Made by a program: the position numbers and the translations under genes
DNA from: Sphingobacterium haloxyli
GTDB taxonomy: Bacteria; Bacteroidota; Bacteroidia; Sphingobacteriales; Sphingobacteriaceae
Direction: 5' to 3'
Length of the DNA: 64,000 nucleotides
Assembly: GCF_002980525.1 (NCBI RefSeq)
Contig: NZ_PVBQ01000017.1
Span: 28,027 to 92,026, forward strand
The notes under the pieces: generated by a model
Database searches by the model: none
What the model was told of the DNA's origin: nothing
The model's input: the letters and a program-made list of their open reading frames with translations, nothing else
Part shown: piece by piece, positions 36,052 to 44,588 of the stretch
How the letters are laid out: the number at the start of each line of letters is the position of its first letter
Numbering within the stretch: the first letter of the stretch is position 1

Positions 36052-36171
36052 TCATAAAACGCTACAAGTCGGAGATAAGCCGGGCACTTCTCGCAGGTCA
36101 CATCCGCAATTCGCGCATTTGCCTCTGAACTTGTCTCACAGCTGTTGACGTTGCTGTTTTGTTAGTTTCAT
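36052..36171 (-). pseudogene. HNH-endonuclease-like remnant with internal stop
   Basis: From the ATG at 36171 the frame reads 'MKLTKQQRQQL', an in-frame TGA, then 'DKFRGKCANCGCDLREV', the CxxC knuckle that opens phage-type HNH nucleases, and ends after 40 codons. The His–Asn–His part is absent. It points to a phage or plasmid origin for this spot. Confidence 0.5.
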
Positions 36172-36191
36172 TTTTATTATAGATTTATTGG

Positions 36192-36293
36192 ATGAAAAAA
36201 TTTAATTGGAATGGGCGCGACATTGAGTTTGTGGTGTTATCAGCATTCTCCTTGTTCTGTGCCATATTTTGGATAGCAATTAAGCTGGGTTAG
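36192..36293 (+). CDS. Very small membrane peptide, 33 aa
   Basis: ATG at 36192 to TAG at 36291. The product is one amphipathic start ('MKKFNWNGRDIEF') plus one membrane helix ('VVLSAFSLFCAIFWIAIKLG'). The basic, aromatic N-terminus and clean helix resemble genuine micro-proteins, but no homologue was recognised and chance cannot be excluded. Confidence 0.35.
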   Translation: MKKFNWNGRDIEFVVLSAFSLFCAIFWIAIKLG

Positions 36294-36338
36294 TTTAGTT
36301 AAAAAGTTGTCCAGCAAATAGGGAGTATCATAGTATAA

Positions 36339-36653
36339 TCACTTCACGAACTGTTGTTTTAACAATTCTCCGGTGTTCGGGTCAATAGTGCATAAAGTAC
36401 CTCCGATCCAAGCCAGCAACTGATTTTCATTCAATTTAATTTCCAAGTAATACCCAAACATCTCACTATCTGGCAAATCAGCAATCCATACAATATTTCC
36501 GTTTGAATCTATTGCTAATAAGTTCTTCAATAACTCCCAAGTAATCATATTTTGATTAACGTCCAATAACAAAATTTTAATTTCTTTAAAAGAAATTGTC
36601 GTTATAATATTTCTTCCGTTCCAATTTTTTAGAGCATACTCGCTTAACTTCAT
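36339..36653 (-). CDS. Hypothetical protein, 104 aa
   Basis: A soluble protein containing a PQQ-like strand pair ('LLAIDSNGNIVWIADLPDS') and a closing 'LCTIDPNTGELLKQQFVK'. Such single-repeat proteins are common in Bacteroidota and often sit in toxin or immunity regions. It follows the 48-residue gene on the same strand by about 94 bp. Its function is unknown. Confidence 0.6.
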   Translation of the reverse strand: MKLSEYALKNWNGRNIITTISFKEIKILLLDVNQNMITWELLKNLLAIDSNGNIVWIADLPDSEMFGYYLEIKLNENQLLAWIGGTLCTIDPNTGELLKQQFVK

Positions 36654-36746
36654 TTTAAAAGGGTTGTATTAGCTAACAATCTGATTGTTTCATTTCCTCC
36701 GTTCCTCCTTCCACCCCGCCGATGGCAAATTGGCTTCCATTCTTTA

Positions 36747-36893
36747 TCACAGTGGTATACCTGCTTCTTCTCTTTTCCTACTAACTTCAGCGAGTTCTCT
36801 TCCTCTCTCTGCTACGGCCTCATGCCGCGGATCCTCTGTTTCTGCTTGCTTTTCTCGAGCTTTGTCTTTCTTCCGAAAAAAATTGAACATCAT
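36747..36893 (-). CDS. Small charged protein, 48 aa
   Basis: Starting at tandem ATGs (36893 and 36890) and ending at TGA 36747–36749. The product begins 'MMFNFFRKKDKAREKQ' and is strongly charged and helical ('HEAVAERGRELAEVSRKREE'). The aromatic-basic start with a helical tail is common in small membrane-associated Bacteroidota proteins. It probably shares a transcript with the 104-residue gene downstream. Confidence 0.5.
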   Translation of the reverse strand: MMFNFFRKKDKAREKQAETEDPRHEAVAERGRELAEVSRKREEAGIPL

Positions 36894-37037
36894 AATTGTA
36901 TTTAATTGATTTTCTAAGATAATAAAAAAGACGAGGTAATAAAATTTCGTGCTTATATATAGTTTTTGCTTGTCTTCACAAATGTGTTTATCTTTAGGAA
37001 GTTCAGAATACCAATCACCTTTATTTGTGTAAAAAAA

Positions 37038-37694
37038 ATGAGAAAAGATTTACTCCTTGAAATAACCGAAGCCGTTGAAAAAGCGCAGCGTCAGATACGT
37101 AAAGCTCACGAAACTTGGAATAGAAATCAGAGATTCTTAGAAGAAAACTACAGCGAAACAGATGAGGAACAAAGCAAAAGTGAGAAAAAGTCGCTTAAAA
37201 TAATGCAACGGCGTGAAGACCTGACTTACCGGTTCAGAAATAATATCTGCAAAGACTTGGAAAAAATGGATCTGGCTATATCGCCATTGATTGATAATCG
37301 TCACATGAAATTCTTTATAACCACCGATGCCCCTGATGATTTCTTATACGATGATAGCCTCAATTTTCTCCACGACATGGCTTCAACACCGGCACTCGCC
37401 ATCGCCGAAGTAGAGACATATTACAACATAGCCCCACACGATTATTTCCCCCTTTATAGACCTCGTTATTTACTTTTTCATATTAACATTACACATGAAA
37501 CTTTTTGCATGAGTCTTATGAACCCCGATAGATTAGACATTCGAAACTACAACTCAAAAACGCCATACATTGTTTTAGCAGAGTTCCCATTAGAAAACTA
37601 TGATCTGGAAAAAGTCCACCGTATTCTTGTTGATTTCGTAAAAAAAGAGATAGAAGAAATAATTCAGATTTGTATACCTGACGTAAAAGACTGA
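37038..37694 (+). CDS. Hypothetical protein, 218 aa
   Basis: From the ATG at 37038 the protein has a long N-terminal helical region ('EITEAVEKAQRQIRKAHETW', 'EQSKSEKKSLKIMQRREDL'; about 5–75) and a mixed C-terminal half ('HDYFPLYRPRYLLFHINITH', 'YIVLAEFPLENYDLEKV'). No signal peptide or membrane helix is seen. The coding sequence is intact and AT-rich. No family is recognised. Confidence 0.65.
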   Translation: MRKDLLLEITEAVEKAQRQIRKAHETWNRNQRFLEENYSETDEEQSKSEKKSLKIMQRREDLTYRFRNNICKDLEKMDLAISPLIDNRHMKFFITTDAPDDFLYDDSLNFLHDMASTPALAIAEVETYYNIAPHDYFPLYRPRYLLFHINITHETFCMSLMNPDRLDIRNYNSKTPYIVLAEFPLENYDLEKVHRILVDFVKKEIEEIIQICIPDVKD

Positions 37695-37714
37695 TGAGAT
37701 TTAAATATACTGGA

Positions 37715-37875
37715 ATATAAATATTGCCCGGCGAATGTCTGCACAACACTTTGCAATGTTCCCTCAAAGCTGTTGTCTTTCTCATTGCCGAATAATGCTG
37801 TTGCTTCTTTTTTTCCTATTAGCTGTTTCTTAAGTTCAGCAATTATTCTTTGGTTGAAGTGAGCTTCAATTGGTC
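37715..37875 (-). pseudogene. RhuM/Fic-type virulence protein remnant
   Basis: The minus frame reads 'AELKKQLIGKKEATALFGNE' and 'FEGTLQSVVQTFAGQYLYSS', the region just before the Fic-like core of RhuM family proteins, which normally runs on to 'NHPFxDGNKR'. That core is missing. It overlaps no better gene and explains most of the 37695–38025 gap. Confidence 0.5.
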
Positions 37876-38025
37876 ACTTTTAAAGTTGGACGCAAATGTA
37901 TTATAGAAGCAAATATACCATTCTTTTATACTAAAAAAATAGCAACAATAACCGTGGAAATAGTTATTGATTTGTGCATCTAAACATTGTTTCATTGAAC
38001 GGAATATACTAAAATTTAAATCGTC

Positions 38026-38667
38026 ATGAAAAAAGTCTACATTTTTAGTGGCTTAGGTGTCGACAAAAGAGTTTTTCAAAAAATAGATTTTGGAAACTTA
38101 GATATCGAATTCGTAGAGTGGATTGAACCTCGAAAGGATGAAAGAATTGAGGAGTATGCGAAAAGGATCTCACAGAAAATCATTGTTGAAAACCCGATTT
38201 TAATTGGTCTTTCTTTCGGTGGCATTATTGCCGTCGAAGTTGCAAAAACGCTAGCGATTGAAAAGCTAATTTTAATTGCTTCTGCCAAGACTCGAAACGA
38301 AATACCAATGCTGTATAGGATTTTGGGGAAACTAAAGATACATAACGTTATACCCGCATCGTTTCTTAAAAGCGCCAATTGTATTTCTAACTGGTTCTTT
38401 GGGGCTCAAATACCGAGCGACAAAATATTATTAAAACAGATCCTAGAGGAAACTGACAATAAATTTCTTTATTGGGCACTTGACAAAGTAGTGACTTGGA
38501 GGAATCTGCAAACGCCACAAAATTACGTTCATATACATGGGCTCAATGACAGAATTCTACCGATCAAAAACATAAAAACGGATTACAAAATTCAGGGTGG
38601 CGGTCATTTTATGACAGTGAACAAATCAGAAGAAGTAAGTAAATTGCTCAAGAAGAGCATTGATTGA
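38026..38667 (+). CDS. Alpha/beta hydrolase, small
   Basis: A 213-residue hydrolase without signal peptide. It begins 'MKKVYIFSGLGVDKRVF' (oxyanion strand), has the nucleophile elbow 'ILIGLSFGGIIAVEV' with Ser at about residue 64, an acid near 'HIHGLNDRILPI' and the His in 'GGGHFMTVNKSEEV'. All three catalytic residues appear present. The protein is shorter than most of the superfamily because the lid is small. The substrate is unknown. Confidence 0.82.
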   Translation: MKKVYIFSGLGVDKRVFQKIDFGNLDIEFVEWIEPRKDERIEEYAKRISQKIIVENPILIGLSFGGIIAVEVAKTLAIEKLILIASAKTRNEIPMLYRILGKLKIHNVIPASFLKSANCISNWFFGAQIPSDKILLKQILEETDNKFLYWALDKVVTWRNLQTPQNYVHIHGLNDRILPIKNIKTDYKIQGGGHFMTVNKSEEVSKLLKKSID

Positions 38668-38671
38668 GCTG

Positions 38672-38822
38672 GAAAATATCCGCTTTTGAAAGCTCTTTTT
38701 TTCCATTGTTTGTCTGGAGCAGCAACAGCGGCTGGTCCTGCTGGAGATCGTTGAGACATCGCGGAACCTCTACCATAATTGCCAGCGAGTTGCCCGTAGC
38801 CAGATGCAAAAAAGAAGTTCTG
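38672..38822 (-). pseudogene. Unplaced coding remnant
   Basis: A minus-strand frame with coding-like composition ('LAIMVEVPRCLNDLQQDQPL', 'LLLQTNNGKKELSKADIFQL') follows the RecG-like gene but has no start codon of its own that makes sense. It may be the tail of another accessory gene. The family is not recognised. Confidence 0.3.
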
Positions 38823-38831
38823 TTAATTATT

Positions 38832-38884
38832 TGACGCAATAAATGCGCAATCATGACGCAATTGACGCAATTAATGACGCAATT
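38832..38884. repeat. TGACGCAAT tandem repeat
   Basis: Four copies of TGACGCAAT (38832, 38854, 38863, 38875) plus one variant (TGCGCAAT, 38844) at 9–12-bp spacing directly after the stop of the RecG-like gene. It may be the remains of a repetitive C-terminal tail, since such tails are common in this protein family. Confidence 0.5.
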
Positions 38885-39603
38885 CAATTTAAGGTATAAT
38901 ATGCGCCGGCACCCTTAAGTCCACTTGATTGAAACAATTTTCTTTCAATCAAATCTTTTATATCTCGTGTTGCTGTTTCCCTAGAAACATTGGTCAACGT
39001 CTGATAGTCACTATTCGTTATTTTTCCCTTTTCTTTCGCAAACAAAACAGCCTTCATCTGCCGGATGTTCAAACCAAGAGATTCAAGATAGTCGGCATTA
39101 TAAATATCCTTCTTGAATACCACCCAAAAATCGGAACCTTCAACAATATAGCTAGGTTCAGGAAGTCCAGCGGCTACACACAATTCCGTCATTTTACTAA
39201 TACCACGGCCCCAAGACTCCACATAACCACTACGGAAAAAAGAGTTTGCTATATCCGGATTATATGGCCTAGATGAATGGCTTTTTAATAAATTACTCAC
39301 CGTCCAGTTTTCCGGAAGATGCCCCTCATTCCAAATCATAAGCTTATCAGGATATACCCGAATCTGAATCGGGGTTGATCCAGAATAGTCTTTATGTGCG
39401 ATCGCATTTAACAAAGCCTCCCGAACAGCCTCCTTGGGGTATTCATATGTTTCATTACGATGGATCCCATCGTAACTGATCTTACCTACATCATCCTTAC
39501 CGATGAAAATAGTGCCCCCATTCGCATTTGCAAACCCACATATCCATTTCAGGTATTCGTCTCTCCAGCTCTGTTTGTATTCTATATTTTGAGATTCTGC
39601 CAT
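38884..39603 (-). CDS. RecG-like/AlbA_2 ATP-binding regulator with internal deletion
   Basis: A 239-residue frame whose N-terminus 'MAESQNIEYKQSWRDEYLKW' is the AlbA_2 (Schlafen-type) domain start. It jumps after 'GKDDVGKISY' directly to the ATPase-like C-terminal half ('YPKEAVREALLNAIAHKDYS', 'RPYNPDIANSFFRSGYVESW') and a winged helix ('TNVSRETATRDIKDLIERKL'). Full family members are about 450–500 residues, so about 230 are missing in frame. The protein could still be made, but loss of most of the AlbA_2 domain probably destroys its role. Confidence 0.75.
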   Translation of the reverse strand: MAESQNIEYKQSWRDEYLKWICGFANANGGTIFIGKDDVGKISYDGIHRNETYEYPKEAVREALLNAIAHKDYSGSTPIQIRVYPDKLMIWNEGHLPENWTVSNLLKSHSSRPYNPDIANSFFRSGYVESWGRGISKMTELCVAAGLPEPSYIVEGSDFWVVFKKDIYNADYLESLGLNIRQMKAVLFAKEKGKITNSDYQTLTNVSRETATRDIKDLIERKLFQSSGLKGAGAYYTLN

Positions 39604-39735
39604 TGTTAATTTGTATGGAGCAAGTTATATAAGTTGGTCTTGTTTCAAAGATAAATAATTTCCCGTATTGTGGCAAATCTGGCTGGAATTAAGAAATATT
39701 ATCACACTATGGAACAGAAATACGATCTTTACACA

Positions 39736-39862
39736 ATGAGCATGTCGCAAGAAATATGGGAAGAATTTATTAAAAAGTATCCGCAGGCAAATAGTGGTAA
39801 ACTATCTATCGAGCAGATCAATGTCCTGATGGCAAAATATTTGGAGAAACGTAATGCGTCAG
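39736..39862 (+). pseudogene. 5' fragment of the 308-residue hypothetical gene
   Basis: The first 42 codons match the 5' end of the gene at 23610 almost exactly ('MSMSQEIWEEFIKKYPQANS'), with the same bases upstream ('ACGATCTTTACACA'). The match stops after 'EKRNASA' and unrelated sequence follows. It is a truncated duplicate. Confidence 0.75.
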
Positions 39863-39873
39863 CAAATACGGGC

Positions 39874-39931
39874 CACCCTCGGGTGGCGCTAGTGCCAGCT
39901 TGATCTTTTCAGTACAAACCAATCTGTGGGG
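39874..39931. repeat. Copy of the 3' end of the GNAT gene
   Basis: About 56 bp ('GGGTGGCGCTAGTGCC' to 'CAATCTGTGGGGT') match 26751–26806, the end of the acetyltransferase gene, with one difference seen. It directly adjoins the truncated copy of the 308-residue gene, making a junction of two fragments. Confidence 0.7.
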
Positions 39932-40000
39932 TATTCTTCTGACATCGCATTTGGAAACCTTGCTCCTTAATCGTAGTGTATCATAACTGGCTTATCTCCT

Positions 40001-40402
40001 CTAATCAAAGGCTATTTTTCGTACGAACCATTTATCTGACAATTTTTCCACTACTTCCCCAGCCTTAGGAAACGATTTCGGGTTGCCTGTAGAAGCATCA
40101 TACTGATAAATAAACTCTACTGAACTTAGAGACTGTCTATGTTGGAAAATAAAATTAAGAGTACCTTCTATTGTGTCTCTATTCACACAATCAATACCCA
40201 GATCACGCATTTTTTCGGATAAACTATTTAAACTATCATCAATACAATATACATCTTCGTCTTCTAACTGTGTCAGTAAAACAGCAGCGAGCTGATCCAG
40301 ATCATTTCGGTTTTGTTCATAATATCGCTCATAGCTATCACAGGATATTGTAGTAAATGATACTAAAACAATAATAAAAAAATTGATTCTTTCCTTGATC
40401 AT
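40001..40402 (-). CDS. Lipoprotein, hypothetical
   Basis: About 133 residues from the second Met, with a lipoprotein signal ending 'VSFTTISCDSYE'. The mature part is acidic with two cysteines ('EDVYCIDDSLNSL', 'LGIDCVNRDTIEG') that could pair. No family is recognised. It may be an extracytoplasmic immunity- or stress-type protein; nothing in the context decides. Confidence 0.6.
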   Translation of the reverse strand: MIKERINFFIIVLVSFTTISCDSYERYYEQNRNDLDQLAAVLLTQLEDEDVYCIDDSLNSLSEKMRDLGIDCVNRDTIEGTLNFIFQHRQSLSSVEFIYQYDASTGNPKSFPKAGEVVEKLSDKWFVRKIAFD

Positions 40403-40565
40403 CTTATGTAGCTGCATTTATAATTGTTACTCCCTTAATAATTCATCTTCGTGCATAGTAATACGGAGACCCTGCTCTATCTCACTCGGCAAGCGGATCC
40501 AACACGTTCCACCCCGTCTCAACATTATACAACCTCAACCACTCGACTTTTGTATCCAGGAAATA

Positions 40566-41207
40566 TTACAGCTTCTGTTTTGCTATCCACTTTTTAGTAG
40601 GTTCCATCCATTCTGTCAGCGGTTTGTAGAGAAATCCGTGACCTAATCCTGTGTTTAATTCGATCTCCTCGAAAGTAGTTGTATAGTTGTCCTTATCTTT
40701 CCAATATTGATAACTTTTACCTGCTATGTCGTCAGATGCGTCGAATATCGATAAGACCTGTCCGTGAAACTTCCAATTATTGTTTTGTTCTTGATACGCA
40801 TTATTGCCTGCTAAAAAAACATAATTGATAAGATGTGTATTGAACGATGAAATATGACTCGCTATTATTGCACCTTTTGAGGCGCCAACAATAGTGATAT
40901 TTTTAGGTCGAACGCCTATAGCGATTAAACTATCGATTTGTTTTGACACTCTTTTCGCATAACGCTTAGGATCCGCATTGGTGTTTCTTATTTCGCAATA
41001 TACGACGGCATTGATGGCTTTAAAAGCAGCCAAAATGCTATCTAACTCATACTTTCCAAAAGCTTCACTAATGGCTTCCCTACCTTGGTCTTCGATTATT
41101 TTGCCGTGTAAATAGACGATATGCTTCTGCGCTGACAGTTGTGCAGAGGCTTTTTGACCGACCAGGCTAAACATGAGTATCAAAAAGCAAAACTTCAGTT
41201 TTTTCAT
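40566..41207 (-). CDS. Secreted alpha/beta hydrolase-like protein
   Basis: A 213-residue protein with signal peptide ('LMFSLVGQKASAQ') and an alpha/beta-hydrolase elbow 'ITIVGASKGAIIASHI' (G-A-S-K-G, Ser near residue 110). A His lies in 'LNTGLGHGFLYKPL'. Strand 'KHIVYLHGKIIED' begins the fold. The variant elbow and short length resemble secreted esterase-like proteins of Bacteroidota; the substrate is unknown. Confidence 0.7.
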   Translation of the reverse strand: MKKLKFCFLILMFSLVGQKASAQLSAQKHIVYLHGKIIEDQGREAISEAFGKYELDSILAAFKAINAVVYCEIRNTNADPKRYAKRVSKQIDSLIAIGVRPKNITIVGASKGAIIASHISSFNTHLINYVFLAGNNAYQEQNNNWKFHGQVLSIFDASDDIAGKSYQYWKDKDNYTTTFEEIELNTGLGHGFLYKPLTEWMEPTKKWIAKQKL

Positions 41208-41510
41208 AATATATCCTCTACTTCTTCTTAAGTGGTTGCTAATTATTTTTCGATCTTAATAATGCGCCGTTAAGATACGGTTTATCTGCTTATAGTGAAA
41301 TACAGTTTCGGATGAAGTTTATCATCGACACTATTGGCCACTACAACGAAAATTCTGTTATTGTAATTAATGGTTGCAAGTCCATCGGATCAAGGGTGTT
41401 GGCCATGTCGCTTTATTTTTTTTCAAGCGGCGAGGTAGTTTCTTGATCTCTTATAGTGGCACGAAACGTAGAGGTTTCCTTAAACCAGATCTAGAAAGCG
41501 GAAAAAACAG
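41208..41510. other. Intergenic stretch, nothing recognised
   Basis: No open frame of credible composition, hairpin with T-tract or repeat shared with the rest of the window was found in these 303 bp. It contains the promoter region of the hydrolase-like gene at 40566–41207. Confidence 0.5.
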
Positions 41511-42746
41511 TTATTTTTTTTGGTTCTCAGTATGGGTTAACGCATCACTCAGTTGCCTATATAATGCTTCACCGTCGCTAGGACGCTTCGCTTCGGCGGT
41601 AACCAACTGACCTAATCTATCAAAAATGGCATACGTTGGATAAGTGCGGGGGACATTTTCCGTATGGAGCAGGTCTACCCATATGGGCTCTATTGCCTTG
41701 TTGTTTTTCCGCAAATGAAAGCCGGTAACTGTATTGAGCCTGATAAACTGTTCCCATTTTTGATGATCTTGATCACTGTCCATAGCGAGATAAAGAAAAA
41801 CAATGTCTTTTCGATCTCCAAATCTTTCTTTTAGGGCTTGTGTATGCTGCGTGATTTCCGCGACACATGGCCCGCACCATGTCCCCCAAAAATCTAAGTA
41901 TACCACCTTACCATGAAACGGTTTCAAAAGCGTTCCTATGGAAACTATGTCATTCGTCTTTTCTAAAAAAATAATATCGGGATGATCAGTGTTTGCTAAC
42001 AATAGCGCGTTGAGTCTATCGAGTTCCTGATTACACACCATTAAAAAAGAACTGTTGGGGAAATGATTTGTTAACTCCTCACGTATCGTCTCTGCGACAA
42101 GCAAGTTCTTTTTATCGATACTGGACAACAACTGATTAGCCAAGTATCTTTCATGAGCATAAGGTGGCAAATAGTTTTTTGACAGCAGGAGGGCTAAATA
42201 AGTTTCCCCGTAATCTTTGATTAAGCGCTGAAGGGAGTCAATCGATAACCCAGTGGCATCTGCAAATACTTCAGGGCCACTGAACTTCCGCAATTCATGT
42301 ATTGCTAAATTGTGGAGATATTGGTTGGCCATGGGAATATGTATCAACGACAACTCATCCGGCAAGGGTGTCAACGTCACCGTGGTATCTGCAATAATCT
42401 TCCAAGCCTCGTCGTTTCCTATCTTGTAGAAAATGCTGTTAGAGAGATCGAACAATCCATTGGAATAATAATACAAAATAGCTCTCTGGCGGACGGTATC
42501 GTCGACTGTATTCATTAATGAATCTCTTTCTTGTAATATGCGGGGTAAAAAAACGTTGATCAACGAATCCTTATTCCATTTATGATACCCATCAACAAAT
42601 ATACGGTTGAGAAGCAACTTTTCATCTTGCCAACTACCTTCTTTAACAACGGGCTCCTGCGTCAAGAGATGAGGCAAAGCTGGATGGTCTTGTCCGTAAA
42701 TATGAGTAATAAACAGATGTAACGCAATAATCAATATAGCTTTCAT
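41511..42746 (-). CDS. TlpA-like thioredoxin-fold protein
   Basis: A 411-residue secreted protein (signal to about 18, 'HLFITHIYGQ'). The first 240 residues are helical and of unknown role. The C-terminal domain is a thioredoxin fold with 'VYLDFWGTWCGPCVAEITQH' (CGPC) and 'RTYPTYAIFDRLGQLV'. It is predicted to carry out periplasmic thiol–disulfide exchange. Its ATG overlaps the stop of the MazG-like gene by 4 bp, but that arrangement is probably accidental because the MazG gene end was replaced at this junction. Confidence 0.88.
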   Translation of the reverse strand: MKAILIIALHLFITHIYGQDHPALPHLLTQEPVVKEGSWQDEKLLLNRIFVDGYHKWNKDSLINVFLPRILQERDSLMNTVDDTVRQRAILYYYSNGLFDLSNSIFYKIGNDEAWKIIADTTVTLTPLPDELSLIHIPMANQYLHNLAIHELRKFSGPEVFADATGLSIDSLQRLIKDYGETYLALLLSKNYLPPYAHERYLANQLLSSIDKKNLLVAETIREELTNHFPNSSFLMVCNQELDRLNALLLANTDHPDIIFLEKTNDIVSIGTLLKPFHGKVVYLDFWGTWCGPCVAEITQHTQALKERFGDRKDIVFLYLAMDSDQDHQKWEQFIRLNTVTGFHLRKNNKAIEPIWVDLLHTENVPRTYPTYAIFDRLGQLVTAEAKRPSDGEALYRQLSDALTHTENQKK

Positions 42747-43072
42747 AAAATTTTGAATGTAGCGGCGGTTCCTTTCGCTTTATCAACCGGGTATTTCTCG
42801 TTGTTGCGTTTTATCTTGTCTTCGATGATCTGCTTGATATCGAGCCCATGCTTGTCGGCCAGCAAAAGGGTGTACATCAGCACATCCGCCAGTTCTTCTT
42901 TGAGCTTTTGGGGATCGGCTTCTTCGTTGCCTTTCCAAAGAAAGAGTTCCAGCAGCTCGGAGGCTTCTATACTGAGGGCTACGGAGAGGTCCTTGGAATT
43001 GTGGAACTGCTGCCAGTCGCGGGCGTCGCGAAAGTTCCTGATTTGCTGCAAGAGTTGTTCGATATCTGTCAT
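42743..43072 (-). CDS. MazG-like nucleotide pyrophosphohydrolase, copy B
   Basis: About 109 residues from the ATG at 43072 ('MTDIEQLLQQIRNFRDARDW'). The all-alpha MazG/dCTPase motif is intact: 'SIEASELLELFLWKGNEEAD' and 'KEELADVLMYTLLLADKHG'. It should hydrolyse a (d)NTP to the monophosphate and pyrophosphate. Of three copies in the window this is the only one with an unbroken frame from the normal start, though its last residues ('KGTAATFKIL') differ from the others ('KGTAKKYxEL') because the 3' end was replaced where it meets the TlpA-like gene. Confidence 0.82.
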   Translation of the reverse strand: MTDIEQLLQQIRNFRDARDWQQFHNSKDLSVALSIEASELLELFLWKGNEEADPQKLKEELADVLMYTLLLADKHGLDIKQIIEDKIKRNNEKYPVDKAKGTAATFKIL

Positions 43073-43290
43073 GGTGTGCTTCAAAAACGACTTGATGGCT
43101 AAATTTACGAATTTTATACGGAAGACGATAAACGAAAGACAAATCATAAAGAACATTATTTATTTCTTTGGTAAAAGAAATTATTTTATGGACACTTAAC
43201 AATAGGTTTACGTTGGGAGTTTAACTTCGTCATCCGCGTGATGTTCCAAGCGCCTTCGGTTCTACAGAACAGAGGATAAATATTGTAAAC

Positions 43291-43809
43291 ATGAAAGTAT
43301 ATCAAAAACTCCTTTTAGTATTCGTATTCCTATACTTACCTAATCCTACTACAGCACAAACGGACCCAGATAAAATAAAAAAGGTCGAAAATGACTTCAA
43401 TTTTTTATTATATTTCAAAAGAGAATACGAACGGTATGACGCCGCCTTAAAATACCCCAACATACCTAAGACTAGAAGAGATTCGCTGCAGGTTAAAAAA
43501 GATTCATGTTATAATAAGTACGTACAAAAAGCAAAGTCGATTCGCGAAAATGCCGATTTCTATTTACCGGTAATAAATGAAGCGATCAAGAACGGCCGCG
43601 TGGAATCTGATCAACCTGAAAGAGTTTTGTACAATCATGTGAATACATTGCTGCCTTTCGACGGTGAACTCAACTCTGTAAGCAGATTAGAGCTCCATAA
43701 GCTCGTAAAGCAATACATTATCGAAGCAGATACCCTATTGCCGGCGAAAACCGAAGCCTACCGAAAAGTTGGACACGATGTCGGATCTTATAAACTAATT
43801 AGGGAATAA
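43291..43809 (+). CDS. Secreted hypothetical protein, 172 aa
   Basis: A signal peptide ('FVFLYLPNPTTAQ', cut near 23) precedes a helical, charged mature protein ('KVENDFNFLLYFKREYERYD', 'KYVQKAKSIRENADFYLPVI'). No enzyme motif is visible. It stands alone in a gap-rich area; the family is not recognised. Confidence 0.6.
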   Translation: MKVYQKLLLVFVFLYLPNPTTAQTDPDKIKKVENDFNFLLYFKREYERYDAALKYPNIPKTRRDSLQVKKDSCYNKYVQKAKSIRENADFYLPVINEAIKNGRVESDQPERVLYNHVNTLLPFDGELNSVSRLELHKLVKQYIIEADTLLPAKTEAYRKVGHDVGSYKLIRE

Positions 43810-43948
43810 ACTGCGTGCAGATCTGCTTGGAAAAGTAGAAAACGAAAGAGGACTTTATATCCATGCTTTATAGCTTCCTTCTTACATTCCCTAAAAAAAC
43901 GCTGGCTGAAAGTCGTGGGCCATACCGGACATTTGTTTACTGTAGTAT

Positions 43949-44084
43949 CCATATGTCTTCACTTGCTCTGTAAGAAAATCCGTGATGCCGGCCGTATTTG
44001 TCTACGTAATAAATATGCGCATCACCCCCTAGCTCATCCGTCGTATAGGGTATTCTAATTTTTCTATAATCGTGCGAAACTTCA
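43949..44084. repeat. 136-bp direct repeat, left copy
   Basis: Matches 46588–46723 with a small number of substitutions and no length change. On the minus strand it encodes part of an unknown protein ('IYYVDKYGRHHGFSYRASED'). The two copies bracket the DUF6965-like gene, the ABC cassette and the zinc-ribbon gene. Confidence 0.8.
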
Positions 44085-44170
44085 ATTACCCCCATGTACT
44101 TTTCCATCCTGGAAAAATGCTAATATTTCTAGTGATCACAAATAGTATTTTTAAATGTTACATTTGCCGC

Positions 44171-44314
44171 ATGACTGTAGAAGAACTAAAGACCGCCTTA
44201 CTAGGCAAGCAATTCAGCCAGCCGGTTGTGTTAGCTGATCACATGGTAGTACAAGACATTGACCAGTTTTTACGGATTCGATTTATCGAATGCGATTTGT
44301 GGAAAAAGGAATAA
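44171..44314 (+). CDS. DUF6965-like protein, shortened
   Basis: 47 residues from the ATG at 44171. 'MTVEELKTALLGKQF' and 'DIDQFLRIRFIECDLWKKE' resemble the beginning of DUF6965 proteins, which usually have about 65–70 residues, so the C-terminus is probably lost. Role unknown. Confidence 0.45.
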   Translation: MTVEELKTALLGKQFSQPVVLADHMVVQDIDQFLRIRFIECDLWKKE

Positions 44315-44588
44315 CGAAATTTCATGAAGCTACGAGGTAGGTTTTGAAAAGCTTTTGTTGTCGGTTATTGTTTTACTATTTTTAGCTGTATAATTAGATG
44401 GCACTTATGTACGTCCACATACTAGAAGAGCACCTAGAAAAAGGTGGTTTTTAAAGTGGCACAATTCAAACCGTAATATCCAGTTTCAACTTATTTTCCC
44501 TAATTTCGTTAAGGTTGGTGAAGTGTTTGTAATGTTTTGGCAAAATTATGGCAGAAGCGGTTTAACTTTTTTATTGAAATAGAAGCAT
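44315..44588 (+). other. Promoter region of the ABC cassette
   Basis: No gene is seen in 274 bp. The last 60 bp are AT-rich ('GTTTGTAATGTTTTGGC' near 44525) and probably carry the promoter for the permease–ATPase–zinc-ribbon genes. Confidence 0.35.

Noticed and set aside
37516..37785. 89-codon minus-strand frame
   Set aside because: Mostly antisense to the 218-residue gene; its only meaningful part is better explained by the RhuM-like remnant in another frame.
38832..38884. TGACGCAAT repeats as a fourth box for the two-component regulator
   Set aside because: The core resembles the boxes, but spacing is 9–12 bp, the CAATTCT part is missing and it follows a broken gene instead of preceding one.
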